A DNA stretch of 22,410 bases. Origin: a virus. The notes under the pieces were generated by a model. That model was not told the DNA's origin and ran no database searches. It saw only the letters and a program-made list of their open reading frames with translations. Positions 15,512-22,410 of the stretch are shown in pieces (the stretch's first letter is position 1; every line of letters starts with the position of its first letter). Location of the stretch: positions 1 to 22,410 of IMG/VR virus record IMGVR_UViG_3300022752_000425; one strand, given 5' to 3'. Made by a program: the position numbers and the translations under genes.

Positions 15512-18500
15512 GACCTACCCAGGAAGTCTTGTACTGTGTTGTAGAGCTTTGAGTTGCTCTTTAGCGTGGCCTTGTGAGAGACCTCAAGGATCTCCTTGGC
15601 AATGTCCTCTGCCTTCATTGTGAGATTGAGGTTCACAGTCATCTGAATCGGTTTTCTCTCGATGTTAAGGACTTCTGTCTTCAGTTTGAGCGCATCACCG
15701 AGATGGTCGATAGTAGAGTTCACGTCGATGTCTCCGAGATCTGCGAGAGCATCATTCACTGCCTTGATATCTTCGACGATAGCATTGACGACACCACCGA
15801 GCTGGACGTCCCTGTAAGACTGAAGTTCGTCTGCTATTGCTGCGATGTTGCTTATCCTCGACATCTGGTTCTCGAGGACTGTGAGATTATATGTGCCAGA
15901 AGCGTCTAGCGGTTCACCTGCAAACCGGCTTAGCGATGAAGAGATCTGGTTTATCTGTGAGAACACATTTCTCACTGTGTCGATCTTGCCTCTGTCCGCA
16001 AGTGAGGAATCAGCTATTGCTGAGACTGAGTTAGCAATGCCTGTAGGTCCTGTCAACCCGATTCTCAGAATGTTCAGAGAAGACTCAATTCCCGTGATAG
16101 TTTCTCTGAGGCTCTCTACAGAGTTGTCACTGAACCATCCCGTGTCCATCTCCTGGAATGTCTTGGTCATGCTCTGGAACTGTGAAGCTATCGTCTGGAT
16201 TGCACTCACGGTTCTCAGCAAGCCCTTTGCCTCGTCTTCACTGAGTGACTGTTGTGCAGAGCTCTTGACTGAGGAGATGAGATCAGGCAGTAGAAGGGAC
16301 ATCGATCTCATCATCCTGGAGAGACCACCCACAATTGCGTCTGTCTTGGAGGCAGCGCTCTCGTCAAAGAAACCGACTTCAACACCAGCCAGAGCAGTGA
16401 GAGGCTCCATGAGAGAAGATGCGAGTCCAGCAATCGCTCCAATGACATTTGCTAGAGTCTCGACCTTCTTTAGCTCATCTTCACTCCACGTGAGTGCCAT
16501 TCCCACGAGTGAATTGACGACGTCCTTGATCGAGTCAGTCGAGGTCTTGAGGAACCCTCCAAGAGATTCAACGACTGTGGGTAGGTCGGTGCTCCCGAAC
16601 AGGCTGTTCACTGCAGGAAGCTTACCGACATCTATTGCTATCTTCGCAAAGTTTCCAACAGACTCAATGATAGACCTGAATATGTTCGCCTTCTTTTCTG
16701 TAACAGCAGGGTCTGCCATGTCTATGGAGTTCAGGGTCGAGATGATAGTGACTATGGAAGAGGCAGTGGCCATCATGAAGTCGCCGATGGCTCGAATTCC
16801 ATCACCGGTTGGACTGAGTGCTCTTCTGATCTTCAATATCTGCGTAGTGAGACCTACCACGCCTGTGAGGGCCTCAACAGCCTTTATCACAATGTCAAAG
16901 ATCTTGTTGGCCTTTTCCATGTCGAAACCTGCAGCTTCACTTTCAACGAGATCGACCATCTTGGAGATGCCGATTGCGAAAGCTGCAATACCACCTGTCA
17001 TGAATACAACAGCTCCTGCGAGGCCGGCTATGATAGGAAGTATCAGCCCAGACTGGAAGAGTAGCACTGCACCTGCGCCGACTGCTACAAGAGCAATGGT
17101 AGCAAGTATCGCAAGTCCGACAGTCTTAAAGAGGTCTTCGACTTTCTGGAATGGGGTGTCACCCATCGCCCATATGCCTGCACGGACTGCAGCAGCGAAA
17201 GCAACAAGTCCAACTCCGACCAGCAGTGCAGCACCGAGCACGCCGAGCAGCGCCTTACCTATTGAAGCAGGACTAACCTTGTCTGCTATTTTTGACATTC
17301 CTATCGCAGCAAGAAGCCCGACAGTTGCATTTACCCAGACCATGGCAGCGCTTTCCCAAGATACACCTTGCATAGCTTCAACAGCAAACTTAGTGGCGTA
17401 AGCGAATCCAACAACAGCCACGCTGATGAACGCAATCAGTGCTACGCCGATGGCAAGTGCCTTGACTATGTCAGGATACTTTATCTTCTGCAGTGCATCG
17501 ACCATCTTTCCAAGACCATCGGTGCTCTCAGCCGCCTTTGCAGAAGCCTTCTCTGCACCCTCTGGAACTGGTGGTGCAAATAGCTTTGGTGCTATCTTCT
17601 TGAGAGCAGCTGCAACCAGCCCAGTCGCAACCGATTTGATCAGCGAAGTCGCGAACGCTACTGCAAGATTGTAGGTCAGCAACGCTATGCCGACATTTCT
17701 TATGTAGGGACCTGCAAGCTTGAATAGCTCCCACAGGACTTCCTTGAGTGCCTCCCACATTGCAGGACCAGCTTCGGTGATAGCCTGTAACAGTGGTCCC
17801 ATTATCGATTCGCCTGCACCACCGATTGCAGAGTTCACAGAGCTAGGGTCTTTCAGGTAAGCGCTGAGAGACTTCAGTGCGTCTGTAGCTCCCTCGATGA
17901 GGTACCTTCCGATGCCTCCAAGAACGCCAGCGATAACCTTCCCGAACAAGTCCAGGCCGCCGAGGAACTTCTTTGCACCGTCACCGTCCTTGTCGAAGAA
18001 CCCGAAGAACTTCTCCTTCATTGTCTTCATGAAGTCGCTAACTGCCTTCACTGGGTCTTTGCTGAGATCTCCAAAGAACTTCTTAAATTCCACACCGAGC
18101 TCTTTCAGGAACCCAGAGAATCTCCCTGGTTCGAAGAAGTCTGCGAGACCTCCGAACATGTCCTTCACGCCTGGGAAGACGTCCATGATCATCTTTCCGA
18201 CTTCCATACCGAAGTGCATCGTAAGTTCGAGTGCCCTGGCGAGGTTTCTCATGAGACGCTGGAACTCTGGCGTCCTCGAGAATCCCTTCATGAGACCGTT
18301 GAAGAACTGCGTCATGAAACTGCCGCTCGTCTGTAGTGCCTCAGTCATTCTCTTGATGTTCAAAGAGAGCTTGTCCATGACTTCAGCCTGGCTGAGCTGT
18401 TTCTTGTTGCTCTTGTCAGCCTCCTTCTGGATGTCCTCGTAAGACTTGCCCATGTTCTTGTTGGACAAGGCAAGTGAGACCATGTTCTCATCCAAGCCTG

Positions 18501-19809
18501 CAGACTGTGCAAGCATCGCCTTTTCCTGGCGGCTCATGCTCTCGATTGACTTGCCTGTCGCAGCGAACGCCTGTCGCAACATGTCCAATCTCTTGGCAGG
18601 ATCTTGCTCCTTCATCATCTTCATCGCGTCGATTGTCATGCCAAAGCCTTGGGCAAGCTTTGCAGCATTCTGAGCGGCGTCCTCGAAGTTGTCGAAGGCA
18701 CCCATGAGACCCTCGATATCCTTGATCTCTAGACCTAATTTTCTGACGTACACCGCAGAAGTTATCATCTGCGTCTTCGTCATTGACCCGAACTTGCCCA
18801 TGTTCGTGGCCATGTAACCAAGATCCTTGCCGAGAAGCTTGGAAGAGATTCCGAACTTACTTCCCATCTGAAGCGCAAGATTTCCCATCTCCTGCATCAT
18901 CTGGGTAAGATCTCCGCCCGTTGCTATTGCTATCTGCCCTAGAGCCTTCATTTCCTCGTTTCCGAGACCGAGACCCTTCTGCATGATGAGAATCTTGTCA
19001 GCATTCTGCTCGAATTGACCTTGCAAGACCCCGAAGACCGGCCCCATCGCAGCAGCCGTCTCATTGAGCTCATTCAATGCTGCAGCAAGACCTTCAGGAC
19101 CGTGACCATAAATTCTGGATAGTGAAAGTCCAGTACCAGCTAGATCTCCTCCTGATTTTTGCAGGTCGTTGAAACTGTCGATTACTCCCTTCGCTTCTGC
19201 CTTGTTAAGGTCGCCAAACGTCTCCCTAACATTCTCGTAAGCCTCTCTCAGTGCAGTTGAGCTGTTACTGAGCTCCGCTGCCTTTTCTGTGAGAATCCCA
19301 AAGACTTTTAGCGGTATCGAGAGTAGTGCTGAGCCCATACCAAAGATAGAGCTTGTTATCGAACCCAACATAGAGAAAAGACTGTCCATTTGAGCGCCAG
19401 TCTTCTCGAAAGCATCTCCTAGCTTTTCCCCAAGCGCCTCAGCGGCTTCCTCAGCGGTCTTTGCTTCTTTTCCTACCCTTCTTAGGCCTCTCGCGGCTCC
19501 AAGTGATGCTGGATATATCTCTTTGATAGCAGACTCGGCTCCTTTTGCCGCAGCAGCAACGGCACTGACGGCACCAGACGCTTGGTCTGCTCCACTAGTG
19601 ACCTGTTTCAGACCCTTGTTGATCTCAGCAATATTCTTGACGACATCTTCAAGGTTTTCGCCTCTCATCAGTCTCTGGAACTCAATTGCAAGGGAAAGCT
19701 GTCCCTTCATGAGCTCAGTCTGCTTTACGAGCAGTGCGTTACGAGCAGTGATGGCCTCGTTTATGGCCTTTTGGACTTCAAGATTGCCCGTACCTGTCTC
19801 TTCAGCCAT
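15508..19809 (-). CDS. Tail tape measure protein
   Basis: At 1433 residues this is by far the longest gene, in the tail cassette, with the usual composition: Ala/Gly/Lys/Met-rich, long helices, few Cys. The N-terminal 100 residues are coiled-coil-like (ITARNALLVKQTELMKGQL). Hydrophobic stretches appear near 144-172, 703-740, 776-813, 850-880 and 893-953 (LAILATIALVAVGAGAVLLF in the last), as expected for a protein that enters or lines a membrane channel during DNA ejection. It sets tail length and acts as a scaffold bound by chaperones; by the common rule of about 0.15 nm per residue the tail would be about 215 nm. The ribosome site is weak: the ATG is preceded by GGTGATCAAGA. A terminator precedes the gene; the 74-residue gene overlaps its end. 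Confidence 0.9.
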   Translation of the reverse strand: MAEETGTGNLEVQKAINEAITARNALLVKQTELMKGQLSLAIEFQRLMRGENLEDVVKNIAEINKGLKQVTSGADQASGAVSAVAAAAKGAESAIKEIYPASLGAARGLRRVGKEAKTAEEAAEALGEKLGDAFEKTGAQMDSLFSMLGSITSSIFGMGSALLSIPLKVFGILTEKAAELSNSSTALREAYENVRETFGDLNKAEAKGVIDSFNDLQKSGGDLAGTGLSLSRIYGHGPEGLAAALNELNETAAAMGPVFGVLQGQFEQNADKILIMQKGLGLGNEEMKALGQIAIATGGDLTQMMQEMGNLALQMGSKFGISSKLLGKDLGYMATNMGKFGSMTKTQMITSAVYVRKLGLEIKDIEGLMGAFDNFEDAAQNAAKLAQGFGMTIDAMKMMKEQDPAKRLDMLRQAFAATGKSIESMSRQEKAMLAQSAGLDENMVSLALSNKNMGKSYEDIQKEADKSNKKQLSQAEVMDKLSLNIKRMTEALQTSGSFMTQFFNGLMKGFSRTPEFQRLMRNLARALELTMHFGMEVGKMIMDVFPGVKDMFGGLADFFEPGRFSGFLKELGVEFKKFFGDLSKDPVKAVSDFMKTMKEKFFGFFDKDGDGAKKFLGGLDLFGKVIAGVLGGIGRYLIEGATDALKSLSAYLKDPSSVNSAIGGAGESIMGPLLQAITEAGPAMWEALKEVLWELFKLAGPYIRNVGIALLTYNLAVAFATSLIKSVATGLVAAALKKIAPKLFAPPVPEGAEKASAKAAESTDGLGKMVDALQKIKYPDIVKALAIGVALIAFISVAVVGFAYATKFAVEAMQGVSWESAAMVWVNATVGLLAAIGMSKIADKVSPASIGKALLGVLGAALLVGVGLVAFAAAVRAGIWAMGDTPFQKVEDLFKTVGLAILATIALVAVGAGAVLLFQSGLILPIIAGLAGAVVFMTGGIAAFAIGISKMVDLVESEAAGFDMEKANKIFDIVIKAVEALTGVVGLTTQILKIRRALSPTGDGIRAIGDFMMATASSIVTIISTLNSIDMADPAVTEKKANIFRSIIESVGNFAKIAIDVGKLPAVNSLFGSTDLPTVVESLGGFLKTSTDSIKDVVNSLVGMALTWSEDELKKVETLANVIGAIAGLASSLMEPLTALAGVEVGFFDESAASKTDAIVGGLSRMMRSMSLLLPDLISSVKSSAQQSLSEDEAKGLLRTVSAIQTIASQFQSMTKTFQEMDTGWFSDNSVESLRETITGIESSLNILRIGLTGPTGIANSVSAIADSSLADRGKIDTVRNVFSQINQISSSLSRFAGEPLDASGTYNLTVLENQMSRISNIAAIADELQSYRDVQLGGVVNAIVEDIKAVNDALADLGDIDVNSTIDHLGDALKLKTEVLNIERKPIQMTVNLNLTMKAEDIAKEILEVSHKATLKSNSKLYNTVQDFLGRS

Positions 19810-19840
19810 TCTTGATCACCAGGACCTCACATCTATCTAT

Positions 19841-19873
19841 TCAAAACACGAAGAGCTCGCCGTAAAGGCGAGC
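19841..19873 (-). terminator. Rho-independent terminator before the tape measure gene
   Basis: Stem GCTCGCC/GGCGAGC (19873-19855) with a 5-base loop, followed on the minus strand by TCTTCGTGTTTTG. It ends the message of the 78-residue gene. The tail TTCGTGTTTT is the same as that of the terminator at 5196-5229. Confidence 0.75.
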
Positions 19874-19899
19874 CCCAATTTCCGTGAAAGACAAGAGAG

Positions 19900-19928
19900 G
19901 TTCTCAACGAGTCTCCAGGGTCGAGAAC
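19900..19928 (-). other. Second inverted repeat upstream of the tape measure
   Basis: Arms GTTCTCGAC and GTTGAGAAC (9 pairs including one G-U) around an 11-base loop, followed by CTCTCTTGTCTTTC. It lies 24 bases past the 78-residue gene stop. It could be a weak terminator or an mRNA processing/stability hairpin in tandem with the one at 19855-19873. The rest of the 143-base gap holds no gene I can support. Confidence 0.45.
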
Positions 19929-19952
19929 ACTTCGGTCTGACACCTGCTATCC

Positions 19953-20189
19953 TCAGATACTCCACTTCTGTGAAGTGTATTGCTCAAAGATCCTAACTGC
20001 CTCTTTCTTCCTGTGAAGAGCCTCTTTCACTCTTTCTGTCTCACCAGACTCAAGTGCGAGAACAAGTTCTCTAGAAGACATTGTAGCTTCGTGGATCACG
20101 GCAAGAGTCTTGGGAGGACCGTGAATTTCAATCTCACTCGTCTTCCCAAGAACAAACTCAACAATCTTTCTCTTTAGTCTCTTGTCCAT
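19953..20189 (-). CDS. Unknown 78-residue tail-cassette protein
   Basis: Small charged protein (MDKRLKRKIVEFVLGKTSEI at the start; EALHRKKEAVRIFEQY near the end) that looks alpha/beta or mainly helical. I do not recognise it. Its place between the baseplate-assembly pair and the tape measure suggests a tail assembly role. The ATG lies 5 bases after a TATAAATA element with no Shine-Dalgarno, so its mRNA may be nearly leaderless. It ends with TGA and is followed by two hairpins. Confidence 0.75.
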   Translation of the reverse strand: MDKRLKRKIVEFVLGKTSEIEIHGPPKTLAVIHEATMSSRELVLALESGETERVKEALHRKKEAVRIFEQYTSQKWSI

Positions 20190-20194
20190 GGCTC

Positions 20195-20202
20195 TATTTA
20201 TA
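20195..20202 (-). promoter_or_regulatory. TATAAATA element, T4-type late promoter candidate
   Basis: Exact match to the T4 late promoter -10 octamer TATAAATA on the minus strand, in the short gap between the 93- and 78-residue frames. Transcription would begin at about the ATG at 20189. T4 late promoters need a gp55-like sigma and no -35. I found no second exact copy upstream of another gene here, so chance is possible. Confidence 0.45.
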
Positions 20203-20205
20203 ACG

Positions 20206-20487
20206 CTACGTGAACCGCCTGAGCTTTGCAGGTACCTGTTGTCTTGACCTGTTCATCATGGCACGTGCCTCTGCGCCATTGTCATGAGCAGCGCGTGTAT
20301 TGCCACCGCTCTTTTCGTTCGACTTCTTGATCTCCTCTCCCAGCCTTCTCAGGAACCACGCACGGTACTGTATCGGCATGTTGTAGCACTCCCAGTAACT
20401 GAAGCCCATGTAGTACATGAGAAGAAAGGAGTGCTCGAGGTAGATCTCTCTATCGCCCGGTGTCAGGCCAAAAGAATGTCGCCCCAA
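20206..20487 (-). CDS. Small tail assembly protein; separate TTG-start gene or frameshift extension
   Basis: The frame has 93 codons counted from a TTG at 20487. The core (REIYLEHSFLLMYYMGFSYW at 13-32, then ECYNMPIQYRAWFLRRLGEE at 33-52) has the FS-YxMP-xxR-WF-L pattern of small proteins that act with gp26-type baseplate or tail chaperone proteins; the last 40 residues are polar and probably disordered. It overlaps the upstream gene by 38 bases in the +1 frame. No ATG occurs before codon 24 (20418). GGAGGTGA at 20504-20497 is 12 bases from the TTG core but perfectly spaced for an ATG (20494) that is in the upstream gene's frame. The frame therefore may be entered by a +1 shift at CGA-TAG instead of from the TTG. 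Confidence 0.65.
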   Translation of the reverse strand: MGRHSFGLTPGDREIYLEHSFLLMYYMGFSYWECYNMPIQYRAWFLRRLGEEIKKSNEKSGGNTRAAHDNGAEARAMMNRSRQQVPAKLRRFT

Positions 20488-21301
20488 GGGGCATTCTCAC
20501 CTCCGACGTCTCATTGCAGGAGGGACAGTCCATGAAACTCTTCATCTCGATTCCTGGTTCATTCCTGTCGATAAACTGCCTGAGCTGTAGTGAGTCCTTG
20601 GCAGGCATGTTCCTGATGAATGAAGAGATCAGCGCCTTGTCAGTCTTTCCATCTACAGAGACAAGGGAGAACTGTAGTCTCGTGGTGACGAGATTATCAG
20701 AAAGTGCACCAGCCTTCTTCTTCCTCTCCTGGATCTGTAGGATCTCCTCCTCATCAGAACCAGTGAGAAAACGGAACCTGATGACCTTCTTGGTCACGGG
20801 AAGCGTGAACTCAAAGAGGTTCTGCCCGACCTCAACAGGCTGTATCTCAAGCGACTTGATGGGAAGCTGTGAAAGGTCAAACTCCTGCTTTGACTTGGTC
20901 GCACACAATGGGCAATCGACCTCCGCTGTGTACTCTGAGCCGTAACCGGTGATCCTGAGTGCCACCATGATTGCATTTCTGTCGCCAGAGATCATCTTGT
21001 TGACGTCAATTCTCTTGTCGATGAGGCAAGACTGGAGAAGTGTTGTGATGACAGTTCCCTTCTTGATGAGAGCCCTTGACGTGAGGATGTCCTCCTCCCT
21101 GGCCGTCATTGCACGAATGTCAATAGTCTCCTGTCCATGTAGTGCGTTGTCTGTTGGGTAGACGATACCCTTGGAGGGGAGGGGAACAGACTCAACGGGA
21201 ATCTCGAACCCGAAGTCGTCCTTCATTACGTCCCTTGCGGGAATGGGGCTTGATGGCGATCCACCGCCGAATACTGAGTTCTTATCGCTACGGTCTGACA
21301 A
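20450..21301 (-). CDS. T4 gp26/gp51-type baseplate assembly protein with two CxxC knuckles
   Basis: The 283 residues match the phage T4 baseplate protein family (Pfam T4_baseplate, from memory): VPLPSKGIVYP (39-49), IDIRAMTAREEDILTS (60-75), KKGTVITTLLQSCLID (80-95) and SGDRNAIMVALRITGYG (105-121). Two Cys pairs, CPLC (130-133) and CPSC (259-262), probably bind one zinc. The gene occupies the place, upstream of the tape measure, where many phages have their tail assembly chaperone. Translation starts at TTG (21301): AGGAG lies 8 bases upstream and no in-frame ATG is near. The end, FFWPDTGR then TAG, overlaps the next frame. A strong Shine-Dalgarno plus ATG (20494) lies inside the last 14 codons. 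A terminator and leader of about 70 bases precede it. Confidence 0.85.
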   Translation of the reverse strand: MSDRSDKNSVFGGGSPSSPIPARDVMKDDFGFEIPVESVPLPSKGIVYPTDNALHGQETIDIRAMTAREEDILTSRALIKKGTVITTLLQSCLIDKRIDVNKMISGDRNAIMVALRITGYGSEYTAEVDCPLCATKSKQEFDLSQLPIKSLEIQPVEVGQNLFEFTLPVTKKVIRFRFLTGSDEEEILQIQERKKKAGALSDNLVTTRLQFSLVSVDGKTDKALISSFIRNMPAKDSLQLRQFIDRNEPGIEMKSFMDCPSCNETSEVRMPLGATFFWPDTGR

Positions 21302-21370
21302 GTGAAACTCTCCTGTGTTGTTGTTACACCATATCGATTATCACGGTGACGCATAAGAGGTAAACATAAC

Positions 21371-21406
21371 AAAAATGCGAAAGGCTCGGCTTTGTGCCGA
21401 GCCTTT
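21371..21406 (-). terminator. Rho-independent terminator after the 264-residue gene
   Basis: Perfect 11-bp stem AAAGGCTCGGC/GCCGAGCCTTT (21406-21380) with a 5-base loop, followed by CGCATTTTTG on the minus strand. It is the strongest hairpin in the window and isolates the baseplate-assembly gene from the one before it. The following 69 bases to the TTG start show a weak GTTTAC/GATAAT promoter-like pair only. Confidence 0.9.
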
Positions 21407-21428
21407 GCAAGAGGTGTGATTGGAGCTT

Positions 21429-22223
21429 CTATCTCTTTAGAAACTTGTTCCTGGCATAGCCACCACTCTCGCCCTCTTCGTCCTCGAAGTCGATGTCGTC
21501 CACCTCATCCCAGTTCTCGTAGTCAGGAAGTGTGGTGAAAGGTGTTGTGCCGATTCCTAACCTATGCATTAGGAGGACGGCGGCGCCTCCGACAACAATG
21601 TCGTCACCGTAACTAACAACTCCAGCAAGGGATTCAGGCATGTCGTAGAATGAATGATATTCTGCGTGGTACGCGTCACTTGGGTTGACCTTTCCCGGTA
21701 TAGATTGCTGCTTGTACCAACCATGGACTGCAAAGTGATTGGCAAGCTTCTTGAGTGCAGCTTTCTCTGCAGGCGTGCCTCTCACTCTGCTAAACTCACC
21801 CTGGGAAGGAGGCGCGGTTGGGGAGACGGTGACCTGGGAGCGCTGCTTCGTGCCCTGTGCCATCCACTTCTCGTCATGTGCAGCCTCAAGCTCCTCGGCG
21901 TGGTCCTGATAGATCTCCTCAAAAGCCCTTGTGTACTCACGACGTGCAGCATCGGTATCTCTATACCGGAGAGCGAAGTCACTCCAGTTTGGAGATGGGA
22001 TCCCGACCTTCTCCATCGCGTCCTTCATCTGCATACGCCAACCGTCGTACTGCCAGTACTTGCCCTGGCCTGGCCCGGTGTCAGCCTCCTGCTTGGCTGC
22101 AGCAAGCGACTTCCACCAGCGATTCACTCCATCTGCACCGACAGACTCAAGAAGCCTTCCTATTCCCTTGATCTCTTCGCGAATGATCCCACGAAGCTTA
22201 GACTCAGTGATCCGAAGTGACAT
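21429..22223 (-). CDS. Unknown 264-residue protein with an IREE-type N-terminal helix
   Basis: I do not recognise the main fold. It opens with SLRITESKLRGIIREEIKGI (2-21), a helix of the ITExxLRxIIREE kind that I recall at the N-terminus of several unrelated hypothetical proteins of large marine phages. A Trp/Tyr-rich region follows (GKYWQYDGWRMQMKDAMEKV, 54-73), then charged helices, a Ser/Pro linker, a block with HFAVHGWYKQQ and DAYHAEYHSFYDMPE, a hydrophobic patch (GVVSYGDDIVVGGAAVLLMH) and an acidic tail (DEVDDIDFEDEEGE). The start is supported by AGGAAAAAG just before the ATG. It is a single-gene unit with its own promoter and terminator, between tail tube and baseplate-assembly genes; virion or assembly roles are possible. 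Stop is TAG. Confidence 0.8.
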   Translation of the reverse strand: MSLRITESKLRGIIREEIKGIGRLLESVGADGVNRWWKSLAAAKQEADTGPGQGKYWQYDGWRMQMKDAMEKVGIPSPNWSDFALRYRDTDAARREYTRAFEEIYQDHAEELEAAHDEKWMAQGTKQRSQVTVSPTAPPSQGEFSRVRGTPAEKAALKKLANHFAVHGWYKQQSIPGKVNPSDAYHAEYHSFYDMPESLAGVVSYGDDIVVGGAAVLLMHRLGIGTTPFTTLPDYENWDEVDDIDFEDEEGESGGYARNKFLKR

Positions 22224-22240
22224 TCTTTTTCCTATAGAAC

Positions 22241-22268
22241 AGTATAACTATAACTTCGATAAAAACAA
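22241..22268 (-). promoter_or_regulatory. Sigma70-like promoter for the 264-residue gene
   Basis: TTGTTT (22268-22263), 16-base spacer, TATACT (22246-22241) on the minus strand. The -35 lies within the T-rich tail of the preceding terminator, the same arrangement as upstream of uvsX. The leader would be about 10-12 bases with AGGAAAAAGA before ATG. Confidence 0.5.
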
Positions 22269-22298
22269 CAGCGGCCTGACATTTTTTGCCAGACCGCT
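22259..22298 (-). terminator. Rho-independent terminator after the tail tube gene
   Basis: Stem AGCGGTCTG/CAGGCCGCT (22298-22270; one mismatch) with an A-rich loop, followed by GTTGTTTTTATC on the minus strand. Confidence 0.75.
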
Positions 22299-22303
22299 GA
22301 GTC

Positions 22304-22319
22304 AGATTCTCAAGAATCT
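22304..22319. repeat. Short palindrome just after the tail tube gene
   Basis: Perfect arms AGATTCT/AGAATCT around two bases, 10 bases past the stop codon. It may form a small hairpin ahead of the main terminator; no T-tract of its own. Confidence 0.4.
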
Positions 22320-22329
22320 CTGTGATAGC

Positions 22330-22410
22330 TCAATATTGGAGCACACAGTTATCCATCTGCAGTGTCAGTGCAATCTCAGTGGGCTCCTCACCGGAGTAGT
22401 CGAGGTCACC
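22330..22410 (-). CDS. C-terminal end of a probable tail tube protein
   Basis: Only the last 26 residues are inside the window, ending EIALTLQMDNCVLQY then TGA. Their beta-strand pattern (polar/hydrophobic alternation ending in a Tyr-terminated strand, preceded by a DLDYSGEEP turn) is like the end of T4 gp19-type tail tube proteins, and the place upstream of baseplate-assembly and tape measure genes fits. With so few residues this is a probable, not certain, assignment; it could be another virion protein. Confidence 0.55.
   Translation of the reverse strand, partial: GDLDYSGEEPTEIALTLQMDNCVLQY

Noticed and set aside
15845-17401. Long open frame of 518 codons on the plus strand
   Set aside because: It lies wholly antisense to the tape measure gene, is Ser/Ala-rich with no recognisable motif, has no ribosome site, and mirrors codon bias of the opposite strand.
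19810-19952. Additional small gene between the tape measure and the 78-residue gene
   Set aside because: The gap is filled by two hairpins; no frame with start and ribosome site was found.
20478-20495. Mu-type -2 frameshift at GGGGCGA in the baseplate-assembly gene
   Set aside because: The motif resembles the Mu site, but here the zero frame reads GGG GCG ACA and a slip of two would leave poor codon pairing; a +1 event at CGA-TAG fits better.
1-22410. Reassignment of TAG to an amino acid in this phage
   Set aside because: Helicase, polymerase, SSB, the baseplate-assembly, 93-residue and 264-residue genes all end naturally with TAG at plausible family ends, so TAG acts as a stop here.

Overview
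The window is a piece of a large tailed-phage genome, most likely a myovirus distantly related to T4. Every supported gene lies on the minus strand, so transcription runs from high to low coordinates. The case for a phage is a tail cassette (tail-tube end, T4 gp26/gp51-type baseplate protein, tape measure, baseplate and hub proteins) followed directly by replication and recombination genes (family A polymerase, gp32-type SSB, UvsX/RecA, 5'-3' exonuclease, DnaB-type helicase, ribonucleotide reductase). A free-standing homing endonuclease sits inside that block. I see no host genes, tRNAs, CRISPR arrays or transposons. The sheath gene, which would prove a contractile tail, is outside the window.

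Reading in the direction of transcription: 22410-22330 is the C-terminal end of a probable tail tube protein, followed by a terminator and a promoter. Then come an unknown 264-residue protein (22223-21429), another strong terminator, a zinc-ribbon T4-type baseplate assembly protein (21301-20450), a small overlapping frame (20487-20206), a 78-residue protein behind a TATAAATA element (20189-19953), and a terminator. Next is a tightly coupled operon: tape measure (19809-15508), 74-residue protein, 997-residue baseplate protein, 94-residue LysM/gp53-like protein, 1186-residue hub-like protein, a minimal family A DNA polymerase (8414-7278) and a 158-residue unknown. A promoter then starts a degenerate HD-domain gene (6763-6197). 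SSB (6070-5249) and UvsX (5152-3938) each have their own promoter, with a terminator between them. The homing endonuclease (3885-2887), exonuclease, helicase (1953-577) and ribonucleotide reductase (576 to beyond the edge) follow.

The replication set is a mosaic: T4-style recombination and SSB proteins combined with a stripped-down family A polymerase that has no proofreading domain, instead of a T4 family B enzyme. The polymerase lies directly behind the baseplate genes with no terminator between, so it may be expressed from the tail transcript.

The oddest spots are these. The exonuclease reading frame has an in-frame TAG just after its predicted catalytic Asp, right behind the homing endonuclease, with a near-perfect Shine-Dalgarno that has no normal start codon. 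The HD-domain protein has lost its metal ligands. The baseplate assembly gene and the next frame overlap in the way tail chaperone pairs do. Some promoters place transcription starts at or almost at start codons. All identifications rest on reading the sequence and remembered family motifs; no database search was run.
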